Origin: DATJLQ01 sp035509415
GTDB taxonomy: Bacteria > Pseudomonadota > Alphaproteobacteria > JACZXZ01
Assembly: GCA_035509415.1 (NCBI GenBank)
Contig: DATJLQ010000088.1
Location: forward strand, 1-10,955
DNA: 10,955 nt
Direction of reading: 5' to 3'
Part shown: positions 1-5,632 of the stretch, in pieces
How the letters are laid out: every line of letters begins with the position of its first letter
How positions within the stretch are numbered: the first letter of the stretch is position 1
Made by a program: the position numbers and the translations under genes
Notes under the pieces: model-generated
Seen by the model: only the letters and a program-made list of their open reading frames with translations
What the model was told of the DNA's origin: nothing
The model's database searches: none

Positions 1-190
1 TTTGAAATCCTGGCATGGGTCATGGCCGGACTTGGTCCGGCCATCCACGCCTTAGCGCTGGAAAGACGTGGATCACCGGGACGTGAAGCTTGGCCTCGGG
101 CCGGCCGACGGCCGGTCCCGGGGGCCCGGTGATGACGCGAAATTGGACCATGGCCGGAGTTTCAAACTGCGTCACTACCGGCCCGCGCCG
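1..190. repeat. Nested palindromic intergenic element (REP/MITE-like), left edge possibly cut
   Basis: This non-coding stretch lies downstream of wtpC and is built from nested inverted repeats. Arms 22-31 and 35-44 (atggccggac / gtccggccat) are perfect with a 3-nt loop. Arms 43-49 and 67-73 (atccacg / cgtggat) are perfect. Arms 72-80 and 125-133 (atcaccggg / cccggtgat) are perfect and enclose ccggcc-gac-ggccgg at 101-115. Outer arms tttgaaa (1-7) and tttcaaa (160-166) continue into similar inner sequence, suggesting terminal inverted repeats. The motif style (tggccgga..tccggccatccacg..cgtggatcaccggg) resembles dispersed intergenic repeats of alphaproteobacterial chromosomes; that is from memory, not a search. 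It could also act as a transcription end for the wtp operon, but no T-run is seen. Confidence 0.7.
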
Positions 191-194
191 GACC

Positions 195-1283
195 TTATAT
201 TCGGCTTTCCGCAATCACGTGCACGTCGCGCGCGTCGATCTCGACCGTGGCGGCGGCACCCGGATCGAGCCCGAGCTCGCCGATGCTGCGGCTCAAGGCG
301 TAGGCGACGAGGTCGAAGCCGCAATCGAGGGTCACGCGCGTAAGCGGCCCGTCGGGCGCGAGCCGCGCGACGATGCCGCTCAGGCGATTGAGGCCGGGGC
401 GCGCGTGCGAGACGTCGCTCGGGCTCAGGATGCGCACGTCGCCTGCGCGCACCGAGAGAAGCGGCGCTGGCCCCGGATCGTCCTCCGCCTCGGCCACGTG
501 AAGCGCCCGGCCCGCGACCTCGAACCAATGCCCTGCCCCCGCGCGGCCGAGCGTGCGCGCCGCAAGCAGGTTCTCGACCCCCAAGAACTCGGCGACGAAG
601 CGCGAGGCCGGCCGGCGAAACAACGCGTCGGGCACGCCGATCTGCACCAGCGCCCCCGCGCGCATCACGGCGGCGCGGTCGCCAAGCGCGGCCACATCGC
701 GTATGTCATGAGTGACGAAGAGGGCCGGGATGCGGCTTTCGATGAGGAAGGCCTTGAGCTCGGCGCGCAACGCGTCGCTCGTGCGCGCATCGATCGCCGA
801 GAAGGGCTCGTCGAGCAGAAACAGCGCGGGCCGCGTCGCGAGGCAACGCGCGAGGGCCGTGCGTTGCTTCTCGCCCGGGCTCAGATCGGCGGGATCGCGA
901 TCCGCGAGCGCTGCGAGGCCGAAGCGCTCGAGGAGCTCGCCCACCTCGGACGCAATGCCGCCCGCGCGGCCGCGACGCGCGAGGCCGATGGCGACGTTCT
1001 CGGCGACGCTCATATGGGGGAACAGGCCGAAATTCTGAAAGATGAAGCCGACATGGCGGCGCTCGGGCGGGACGCGCGCCATGTCAGCACCGCCGATCGC
1101 GATCGAGCCCGCGGCGAGCGCATGGAACCCCGCGACGGTTTCGAGCAGCACCGACTTCCCGGCGCCGTTCGGCCCCATGAGCGTCAGAATCTCGCCTGAC
1201 GCGAGGGCAAGGTCGATGCCCTTGAGCGCGAAGGCGCCGAGCGAAAGCGAAACCTTCTCGAGTGCCAGGATCGGCGCGCTCAT
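195..1283 (-). CDS. wtpC: Tungstate/molybdate ABC transporter ATP-binding protein (WtpC/ModC-like)
   Basis: This 362-residue cytoplasmic ATPase would energise oxyanion import through the permease encoded just upstream. Walker A is GPNGAGKS (residues 37-44), the Q-loop is FQN (Q83), Walker B is ALFLLDEP (153-160) and the H-loop is THD (H192). The signature is LSPGEKQ (134-140), a variant of LSGGQ with Pro in the third position. The tail from about 230 to 362 has the length and pattern of the TOBE-like region of ModC/WtpC/PotA-type ATPases, which in ModC binds molybdate. The ATG at 1283 overlaps the wtpB stop as ATGA, implying translational coupling. The gene ends in TAA at 195-197 and nothing of the operon follows. 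The subfamily call rests on the neighbouring WtpA. Sulfate or another oxyanion is a less likely substrate. Confidence 0.92.
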   Translation of the reverse strand: MSAPILALEKVSLSLGAFALKGIDLALASGEILTLMGPNGAGKSVLLETVAGFHALAAGSIAIGGADMARVPPERRHVGFIFQNFGLFPHMSVAENVAIGLARRGRAGGIASEVGELLERFGLAALADRDPADLSPGEKQRTALARCLATRPALFLLDEPFSAIDARTSDALRAELKAFLIESRIPALFVTHDIRDVAALGDRAAVMRAGALVQIGVPDALFRRPASRFVAEFLGVENLLAARTLGRAGAGHWFEVAGRALHVAEAEDDPGPAPLLSVRAGDVRILSPSDVSHARPGLNRLSGIVARLAPDGPLTRVTLDCGFDLVAYALSRSIGELGLDPGAAATVEIDARDVHVIAESRI

Positions 1284-2098
1284 CGCCCGGCCCCGAGATT
1301 GCGCCGGCGCCCGTAGGCGAAGTAACGCAGCAGGATGAACAGCGCGAGCGACACCGCGAGCAGCACGAGCGAGAGCGCCGTCGCCTCGTCGAGCCCGTAG
1401 CGGATGAAGAGCTCGTAGATCTTCACCGGCGCCGTCATCGGGTAATAGACCAGGATCACGACCGCGCCGAACTCGCCGATCGCGCGCGCGAAGGTGAGGG
1501 TCAGGCCCGTCATGATGCCGCGCCAGGCGAGCGGCAGCGTCACGCGCGCGAGCACCGCCCAGGGCCCGAGGCCGAGGGTGCGCGCGACGCGCTCGAGGCG
1601 CGGGTCGACCGCCTCGAAGCCGATCCGCGCCGCGTTGACCGTGTAGGGCACCGAGACGAACAGCATCGCGACCACGATGCCCGCAAGGGTACCCCAGAAC
1701 TGGATGCCGAGAGCGCTCGCGGGAGCGCCGACGATGCCCTGGCGGCCGAACACGAACAGGAGGGCGATGCCCGCGACCGTGTGGGGTACCGCGAGCGGGA
1801 TGTCGACCAGCGCCGAGACCAGCCCCTTGGCGCGGAACTCGTTGCGCGCGAGTCCGTAGGCGAGCGGCACGCCGAAGAGGGCCGCGGCGAGCGTCGCGAG
1901 GCCGGCCCCCTCGACGCTGAGCCGCACCGCGTCGAGCGCGTCCATCGAGCCCGCGACGCGGGCCAAGCCCGCGCGCGTCTGGTTCACCGCGAGATCGAGG
2001 AGCGGGAGCAGAATGAAGGCGAGCAGCACGCTCGCGAGCAGCCAGGCGACGAGATAGGCGCCCCGGCTGGTCGCGGGCGATGACGCGTCGTGCCTCAC
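1280..2098 (-). CDS. wtpB: Tungstate/molybdate ABC transporter permease (WtpB/ModB-like)
   Basis: This 272-residue inner-membrane permease forms the channel of the importer. Hydrophobic segments lie near residues 14-38, 58-82, 97-119, 136-158, 195-217 and 239-261. Between about 168 and 210 is the BPD_transp_1 coupling loop (ARTLGLGPWAVLARVTLPLA, then a FARAIGEFGA segment), which docks the ATPase. Length and topology fit the ModB/WtpB/CysT class. The start is GTG at 2098, the farthest upstream start in this frame. It has only a weak GAG upstream and overlaps (GTGA) the stop of an 18-codon ORF that itself overlaps the wtpA stop, so translation is probably coupled to wtpA. The stop overlaps the wtpC ATG. 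The substrate is inferred from the adjacent binding protein. Confidence 0.92.
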   Translation of the reverse strand: MRHDASSPATSRGAYLVAWLLASVLLAFILLPLLDLAVNQTRAGLARVAGSMDALDAVRLSVEGAGLATLAAALFGVPLAYGLARNEFRAKGLVSALVDIPLAVPHTVAGIALLFVFGRQGIVGAPASALGIQFWGTLAGIVVAMLFVSVPYTVNAARIGFEAVDPRLERVARTLGLGPWAVLARVTLPLAWRGIMTGLTLTFARAIGEFGAVVILVYYPMTAPVKIYELFIRYGLDEATALSLVLLAVSLALFILLRYFAYGRRRNLGAGR

Positions 2099-2151
2099 GC
2101 CGAGACGCTCGGCGGCGTCCGGCCGGTGCCGCGCCGCGCGGCGTCGCTCAT
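2095..2151 (-). CDS. Possible 18-codon coupling ORF between wtpA and wtpB
   Basis: A mini-ORF, MSDAARRGTGRTPPSVSA, exactly bridges the gap between wtpA and wtpB. Its ATG (2151-2149) overlaps the wtpA stop as ATGA, and its TGA (2097-2095) overlaps the wtpB GTG as GTGA. This would let ribosomes finishing wtpA re-initiate and be delivered to the poorly led wtpB start. It has only a weak GAG upstream and no recognisable domain; the peptide is Arg/Ser/Pro/Gly-rich. It may be chance in GC-rich sequence. The product, if made, may have no function beyond coupling. Confidence 0.25.
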   Translation of the reverse strand: MSDAARRGTGRTPPSVSA

Positions 2152-3113
2152 GAGCTCGGCCAAGGTGCCGTCAGCCCGTGGATTGCGGCCGGGACCTTGG
2201 TGCCCACCGCATAGGCCGGCTCGAAGGTCCCGAAGCCGTCGGCCGCGAGCACCTTGCGCCCCTCGGGCCCGAGCAAATAGGCGATGTACTTGGCCGCGAG
2301 TGCCGGGTGGGGTGCGACGCTCGGGATCGTGAGCGCGTAGACGATCGGCTTCCCCTCGAGGGCGCCGTTCTTGGTGTGGGCGATTCCGGTCTTGTAGAAC
2401 GCCGCGTGGGTCGGGTCGCTCAGGTTGATTTCGCTCGGGAGGTCGAGGAACTTCAGACGATGCTGGAGCGCGTCGGAGCGGTAGATCGCGAGATAGTCGA
2501 TCTGGCCGAGCTGGAGGGCCGCGATGAGCGAGGTCTCGGTGTCGCGCATGTTCTTCAACGGCGCGTTCGCGAGCACCGACGAGGCGAGGCCGGGCGCGTG
2601 ATAGTACTTGGCCGCAAGGGCGAGCATCTGCACGGTCTGGTAGCCCGAGGGATCGGTGTCGGGATCTGAGCGCCCGATCTCGACGCCGCGGCGGGCGAGA
2701 ATCTTGTACCAGTTCTTGGCGTCGATCTCGGACGCGAATTTGCTCTTGGGCGTGTAGACGAAGGTGATCGCGTTGCGCGCGAAGCCGACATACCAATCCG
2801 CAAGCCGCGGCTTGCCGTTCGCGCCGAAAAGATATTTCGGGATCACGTTGTAGTCGGCGACCGCAAGAATGTCGGCCGGCATATGGAGCTCGGTGATCTG
2901 CTTCGCCATCTTGACGCTGCCGCCGAACTGGGGCTGGACCGCGACGTTCGCGTTCTTCGCCTCGAACGCCCGGTCGATCGTGCGGAACGGAACCGCGAGG
3001 GTGCCGGCGGCGAAGATGGTGAGCTTGGTCTCTTCGGCGTGGGCGGGTGGCGCCAGGGCCGCCCCTGCCAAAAGCAGGATTGCCGCCATCGCCATTGCGC
3101 GCGTTGCGTTCAT
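2148..3113 (-). CDS. wtpA: Tungstate/molybdate-binding periplasmic protein (WtpA-like)
   Basis: This is the extracytoplasmic receptor that captures tungstate or molybdate and hands it to WtpB/WtpC. From the ATG at 3113 it has 321 residues. An upstream in-frame ATG at 3221 would add 36 residues before the signal peptide and is rejected. The chosen start has GGAAAGGA about 10 nt upstream and is followed directly by a Sec signal (hydrophobic about residues 7-22, probable cleavage after AHA at 24-26). The mature part carries the class II binding-protein pattern of archaeal WtpA: AAGTLAVPF (35-43), GGSVKMAKQITELH (64-77), DILAVADY (81-88), GRSDPDTDPSGY (147-158) and IDYLAIYRSDA (205-215). D150 and E193 fall where WtpA proteins place the two carboxylates that complete octahedral oxyanion coordination (established for the family; the alignment is by eye). 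ModA is the main alternative, but these motifs favour WtpA. Confidence 0.9.
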   Translation of the reverse strand: MNATRAMAMAAILLLAGAALAPPAHAEETKLTIFAAGTLAVPFRTIDRAFEAKNANVAVQPQFGGSVKMAKQITELHMPADILAVADYNVIPKYLFGANGKPRLADWYVGFARNAITFVYTPKSKFASEIDAKNWYKILARRGVEIGRSDPDTDPSGYQTVQMLALAAKYYHAPGLASSVLANAPLKNMRDTETSLIAALQLGQIDYLAIYRSDALQHRLKFLDLPSEINLSDPTHAAFYKTGIAHTKNGALEGKPIVYALTIPSVAPHPALAAKYIAYLLGPEGRKVLAADGFGTFEPAYAVGTKVPAAIHGLTAPWPSS

Positions 3114-3311
3114 GGATCGGGTCCTTTCCGAGCGAATTCGCGAAAGAAATGAAGGGTTACGGGCGAATTTAGGCGCCCGATGCGACTTTCGCAATTCTCG
3201 TAGGAAAACGCAAGAATTCACGCAAAATCGCCCAGCGGCTGCATGAGGCCGGCGTCGCGCCCCGAGACTCGGCGCTCCGAAGCGTTTCGGAATGACCCGG
3301 GAGACCGGACT
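3114..3311 (-). promoter_or_regulatory. wtpA leader and regulator-wtpA spacer with several palindromes
   Basis: This 198-bp spacer separates the regulator stop from the wtpA ATG. It contains gcgaattcgc, a perfect 10-bp palindrome, at 3132-3141; a stem cgggcg/cgcccg at 3160-3165 and 3174-3179; and arms aattct/agaatt at 3193-3198 and 3213-3218, 14 nt apart. The stretch 3190-3230 is AT-richer than its surroundings and would be a natural place for a wtpA promoter and operator, but no convincing -35/-10 pair is visible. The site assignments are inference. A ModE-type consensus box is not seen. Confidence 0.4.
3276..3291 (-). terminator. Hairpin 20 nt after the regulator gene, possible attenuator or repeat fragment
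   Basis: Arms tccgaa (3276-3281) and ttcgga (3286-3291) are perfect inverted repeats around a 4-nt loop. They lie just past the regulator stop in its direction of transcription. A second short stem (ccgag/ctcgg, about 3262-3272) follows. There is no T-run, so an intrinsic terminator is unproven. The sequence style also fits a fragment of a dispersed palindromic repeat. Confidence 0.3.
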
Positions 3312-4208
3312 TCAGGGGCTGTTGTAGACGACGTTTCCGAGCCGCTCGATATCGTAGCCGCCCATGTCGTCGGCGCGGGTGCGGAAGCGCTCGCTGCGCG
3401 CAAAGGCGAGCAGCTGCTGCACCGTGGGCTGGAAATAATCGTAGCGCCGCAGCACCAGATCGTAGCGCTCGCGCGCGAGCGGGATGAAGTCGAGCCCGTA
3501 TTGGACCGCGACCGCGCGGATCGCAACGCCCGTGTCCGCCTTGCGCTCGGCGATCGCGAGAGCGAGATCGCTCTCGCTGAGCGCCGGCGACGGCAGGCGC
3601 ACGAGCGAGCTGCTTGCCACCTTGGCCTTGTCGAGGAGGTGCTCGAGCAGGATCTGGCTCCCCGATTCGGGCTGCCGCTCGACGAGCGTCACGCCCTTGG
3701 CCGCGAGATCGGCGATCCCCTTGAGGCCGCGCGGATTGCCCGCCGCGACCACCAATCCCTGCTCGCGCCAAGCCCATTCGAGGGCCACGATGTCGAGATA
3801 GGGCAAGCCCGCCTCGAGTGCCGGCACGTTGTAGGCGCCGCTTTTCGCATCGAGCACGTGCATGCCGCAAAGCTGCGCCTCGCCCGCGCCCAAGCGCCGC
3901 AACCCGTCGAGGCTGCCGCCGCCCATGAGCGCCAGCCCGCAATGGGATTCGCGCAGCGCCCATTCGAGCAGCGGATCGTGGCTGCCGGCCACCACCGGCG
4001 GCGCCTGGGGCCGGAGCGGATGGGGCCCGACGCCGCGCGGCAGCGCGGTGCTTTGCGCGAGCCAGCCATCGATCAGATGGCGCGGGAACAGATACTTGCC
4101 CGTCACGCGCGTGAACGGGATCAGCCCGTCGCGCACCAGCTCGTAGACCTTGCGTTCCTTGATTCGGAGGTAGGTCGCGACCTCCTTCGTATTCATCAGC
4201 TCGGCCAC
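3312..4208 (-). CDS. HTH regulator fused to PBP_like molybdate-binding-type sensor domain
   Basis: This 298-residue one-component regulator probably senses molybdate or tungstate in the cytoplasm. Residues 5-50 (MNTKEVATYLRIKERKVYEL.., then GKYLFPRHLIDGWL) are an excisionase/MerR-type HTH_17 DNA-binding domain. Residues about 74-268 match the PBP_like domain (COG1910/PF12727): SHDPLLEWALRES (76-88), GGGSLDGLRRLGAGEAQL (97-113), YNVPALE (126-132), EQGLVVAAGNPRGL (149-162) and LDFIPLARERYDLVLRR (239-255). The family's usual NRxxGSGTR ligand loop reads ERQPESGSQ (177-185), a notable divergence. There is no signal peptide, so it is cytoplasmic. The start is GTG at 4208, with GGAAGG 6 nt upstream; the ATG at 4196 is the alternative. 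It is co-oriented with wtpABC and divergent from moaA, so both are likely targets. Confidence 0.88.
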   Translation of the reverse strand: MAELMNTKEVATYLRIKERKVYELVRDGLIPFTRVTGKYLFPRHLIDGWLAQSTALPRGVGPHPLRPQAPPVVAGSHDPLLEWALRESHCGLALMGGGSLDGLRRLGAGEAQLCGMHVLDAKSGAYNVPALEAGLPYLDIVALEWAWREQGLVVAAGNPRGLKGIADLAAKGVTLVERQPESGSQILLEHLLDKAKVASSSLVRLPSPALSESDLALAIAERKADTGVAIRAVAVQYGLDFIPLARERYDLVLRRYDYFQPTVQQLLAFARSERFRTRADDMGGYDIERLGNVVYNSP

Positions 4209-4348
4209 GCCGTACCTTCCCCCCAGCCCCGTTCCTCCTCGTCCCGCCTCCGATGATATACCACTTGGCCACGTAAATCCCGCCCGGGACCGCGCGGGCG
4301 GCCGCGCCGAAAGCCTTGGAAACGCTCGCCTCCGACGCGGGGCGGCTT

Positions 4349-4377
4349 TTGACAGTGAGGGGCGCTGAGCTTAAATA
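4349..4377 (+). promoter_or_regulatory. Strong sigma70-type promoter for moaA
   Basis: TTGACA (4349-4354) is a perfect -35 hexamer. It is followed by a 17-bp spacer and TAAATA (4372-4377), which matches the TATAAT consensus at four of six positions, including TA at its start. Transcription would begin near 4383-4385, giving moaA a leader of about 155 nt. The -10 sits in a short AT-rich patch that stands out from very GC-rich flanks. No comparable promoter is seen elsewhere upstream of moaA. Confidence 0.7.
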
Positions 4378-4381
4378 AGGA

Positions 4382-4393
4382 CCGCGGCCGCGG
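4382..4393. promoter_or_regulatory. 12-bp perfect palindrome at the moaA start site, candidate operator
   Basis: ccgcggccgcgg is self-complementary and begins 4 bp after the -10 hexamer, so it spans the predicted +1. A dimeric repressor bound there would block initiation. GC-rich palindromes arise easily by chance in such DNA, and no factor is identified. Confidence 0.35.
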
Positions 4394-4401
4394 TACCGGC
4401 G

Positions 4402-4497
4402 CCCGAGTTGCCGAGGCCGCGGAATTGCCCGAGGTCCCGGAACTGCCCGAGGCCCCGGAATTGCCGAAGCCCCGGAATTGCCCGGGGCCCGGAATTG
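4402..4497 (+). repeat. 17/18-bp tandem repeat in the moaA 5' leader
   Basis: Five head-to-tail units occupy 4411-4427 (17 bp), 4428-4445 (18), 4446-4463 (18), 4464-4480 (17) and 4481-4497 (17), with the consensus cccgaggccccggaattg. A shortened copy (cccgagttg, 4402-4410) precedes them, and a decayed unit may follow at 4498-4513. Every full unit ends in ggaattg or ggaactg. The mixture of 17- and 18-bp units shifts reading frame, arguing against a coding origin. The array lies entirely inside the predicted moaA transcript leader, ending 42 nt before the ATG. Units contain gg-cc/cc-gg cores that can pair between copies as RNA. Confidence 0.85.
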
Positions 4498-4539
4498 TCG
4501 AGACCGAGAACCGTGTTGGACGCATCGAGGAACCTTAAG

Positions 4540-5547
4540 ATGGCGGAGACGCCGCTCGTCGATCCCTATCAGCGCCGCATCGCGTATTTGCGCGTGTCGG
4601 TGACGGATCGTTGCGACTTCCGCTGCGTCTATTGCATGGCGGAGGACATGACCTTCCTGCCCAAGGCCGAGATTCTCTCGCTCGAGGAGCTGGAGCGCGT
4701 CTCGGCCGCCTTCGTGCGCCTGGGCGTCAAGAAGCTCCGCCTCACCGGCGGCGAGCCCTTGGTGCGCCGGAACGTGATGTCGCTGTTCCGCAATCTCGGC
4801 CGCCTCATCGGCGCGGGCGGGCTCGAGGAGCTGACGCTGACGACGAACGGGAGCCAGCTCGCGCGTTACGCCGCGGAGCTGAGGGCGTGCGGCGTGCGCC
4901 GCGTCAACGTCTCGCTCGACACGCTCGACGGCGCCAAGTTCGCAGCCCTCACGCGCTGGGGCCGGCTCGACCAGGTGCTCGACGGCATCGCCGCCGCGAG
5001 TGCCGCCGGCCTCGCGGTCAAGATCAACACGGTGGCGCTCAAGGGCGTCAACGACGACGAGGCCGCGCGGCTGGTCGATTGGGCGCACGGCGCCGGCCAC
5101 GACATCACCTTCATCGAGGTGATGCCCATGGGCGAGATCGGCGCGGGCGCGCGGCTCGACCAGTATCTGCCGCTCTCGATGCTGCGCGCGCGCCTGGCCG
5201 AGCGCCTGACGCTCGAGGAGACGGATTACCGCACCGGCGGGCCCGCGCGCTATTTCACCGTGCGCGAGACCGGGCGACGCGTGGGCTTCATCACGCCGAT
5301 GACCCACAATTTCTGCGAATCCTGCAATCGCGTGCGCCTCACCTGCACCGGCACGCTTTACATGTGCCTCGGACAGGCGGACAGCGCCGACTTGCGCGCC
5401 CCCTTGCGAGGCAGCGAAGAGGACGGCCCGCTCCTGGCCGCGATCCGCGCCGCGATCGCGTTGAAGCCCAAGGGCCACGATTTCATCATCGACCGGCGCC
5501 ACCGCGCGCCCTCGGTCGGCCGGCACATGAGCGTCACCGGGGGCTGA
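4540..5547 (+). CDS. moaA: GTP 3',8-cyclase MoaA (molybdenum cofactor synthesis)
   Basis: This is a radical SAM enzyme that rearranges GTP to 3',8-cyclo-GTP, the first step of molybdopterin synthesis for Mo and W enzymes. It has 335 residues, the normal length. The SAM cluster motif is CDFRCVYC (C25, C29, C32) and the SAM-binding motif is LTGGEP (68-73). The second, substrate-binding 4Fe-4S cluster is C259-x2-C262-x13-C276, in a CESCNRVRLTC context. The essential C-terminal GG is present (SVTGG). The ATG at 4540 has GAGG about 9 nt upstream. The reading frame stays open upstream through the tandem repeats, but starting there would add non-family sequence. No other moa, mob or moe gene is in the window. 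Proximity to the W/Mo transporter and its regulator suggests metal-responsive control. Confidence 0.96.
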   Translation: MAETPLVDPYQRRIAYLRVSVTDRCDFRCVYCMAEDMTFLPKAEILSLEELERVSAAFVRLGVKKLRLTGGEPLVRRNVMSLFRNLGRLIGAGGLEELTLTTNGSQLARYAAELRACGVRRVNVSLDTLDGAKFAALTRWGRLDQVLDGIAAASAAGLAVKINTVALKGVNDDEAARLVDWAHGAGHDITFIEVMPMGEIGAGARLDQYLPLSMLRARLAERLTLEETDYRTGGPARYFTVRETGRRVGFITPMTHNFCESCNRVRLTCTGTLYMCLGQADSADLRAPLRGSEEDGPLLAAIRAAIALKPKGHDFIIDRRHRAPSVGRHMSVTGG

Positions 5548-5581
5548 CCGTGGGCCCGACGCTGTTGGGCGCCACGAAAGT

Positions 5582-5630
5582 GCCCGAATCCGGCAACTAC
5601 CCTCGGGCGCCCGGATTTTGTAGAATCCGG
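5582..5630 (+). promoter_or_regulatory. Overlapping palindromes and -10-like box abutting the ankyrin gene start
   Basis: Between moaA and the next ATG lie arms gcccga/tcgggc (5582-5587, 5603-5608) and ccggatt/aatccgg (5611-5617, 5624-5630). A second gaatccgg copy at 5586-5593 can also pair with ccggatt, so alternative hairpins compete. TAGAAT (5621-5626) is a -10-like hexamer ending 6 nt before the ATG. No clear -35 is found 16-18 bp upstream. This could be a promoter of a leaderless message, a moaA terminator-like structure, or both. Confidence 0.4.
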
Positions 5631-5632
5631 CC

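Larger units (their letters stand above)
4209..4539. promoter_or_regulatory. Divergent control region between the Mo/W regulator and moaA
   Basis: This 331-bp gene-free region lies between two divergent starts. On the moaA side it holds a near-consensus promoter, a 12-bp palindrome at the expected start site, and a 17/18-bp tandem repeat (separate entries). Toward the regulator, gatata at 4255-4260 reads TATATC on the minus strand, a possible -10, but no good -35 accompanies it. The adjacent HTH-PBP_like regulator is the obvious candidate to bind here. That is inference from gene order. Confidence 0.6.

Noticed and set aside
90..1199. A 369-residue plus-strand open frame opposite wtpC
   Set aside because: It is antisense to an ATPase with all ABC motifs in place. 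The translated sequence is Arg/Ala/Glu-rich without family features.
3114..3221. Upstream start for wtpA at 3221
   Set aside because: The extra 36 residues are Arg/Ser-rich and would sit in front of the signal peptide, while the ATG at 3113 has a good ribosome site and begins the signal sequence.
4402..4497. A CRISPR array
   Set aside because: Units are contiguous 17/18-bp repeats without spacers, and no cas gene is present.
4408..4539. An N-terminal extension of MoaA encoded by the tandem repeats (PRPRNC-like units)
   Set aside because: It would start at TTG without a ribosome site, the repeat units are partly 17 bp so the peptide repeat breaks down, and MoaA proteins begin close to the ATG at 4540.
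4378..4539. A Moco riboswitch in the moaA leader
   Set aside because: Position and length fit, but the sequence is dominated by tandem repeats and I could not recognise the conserved Moco RNA core. A covariance-model scan would settle it.
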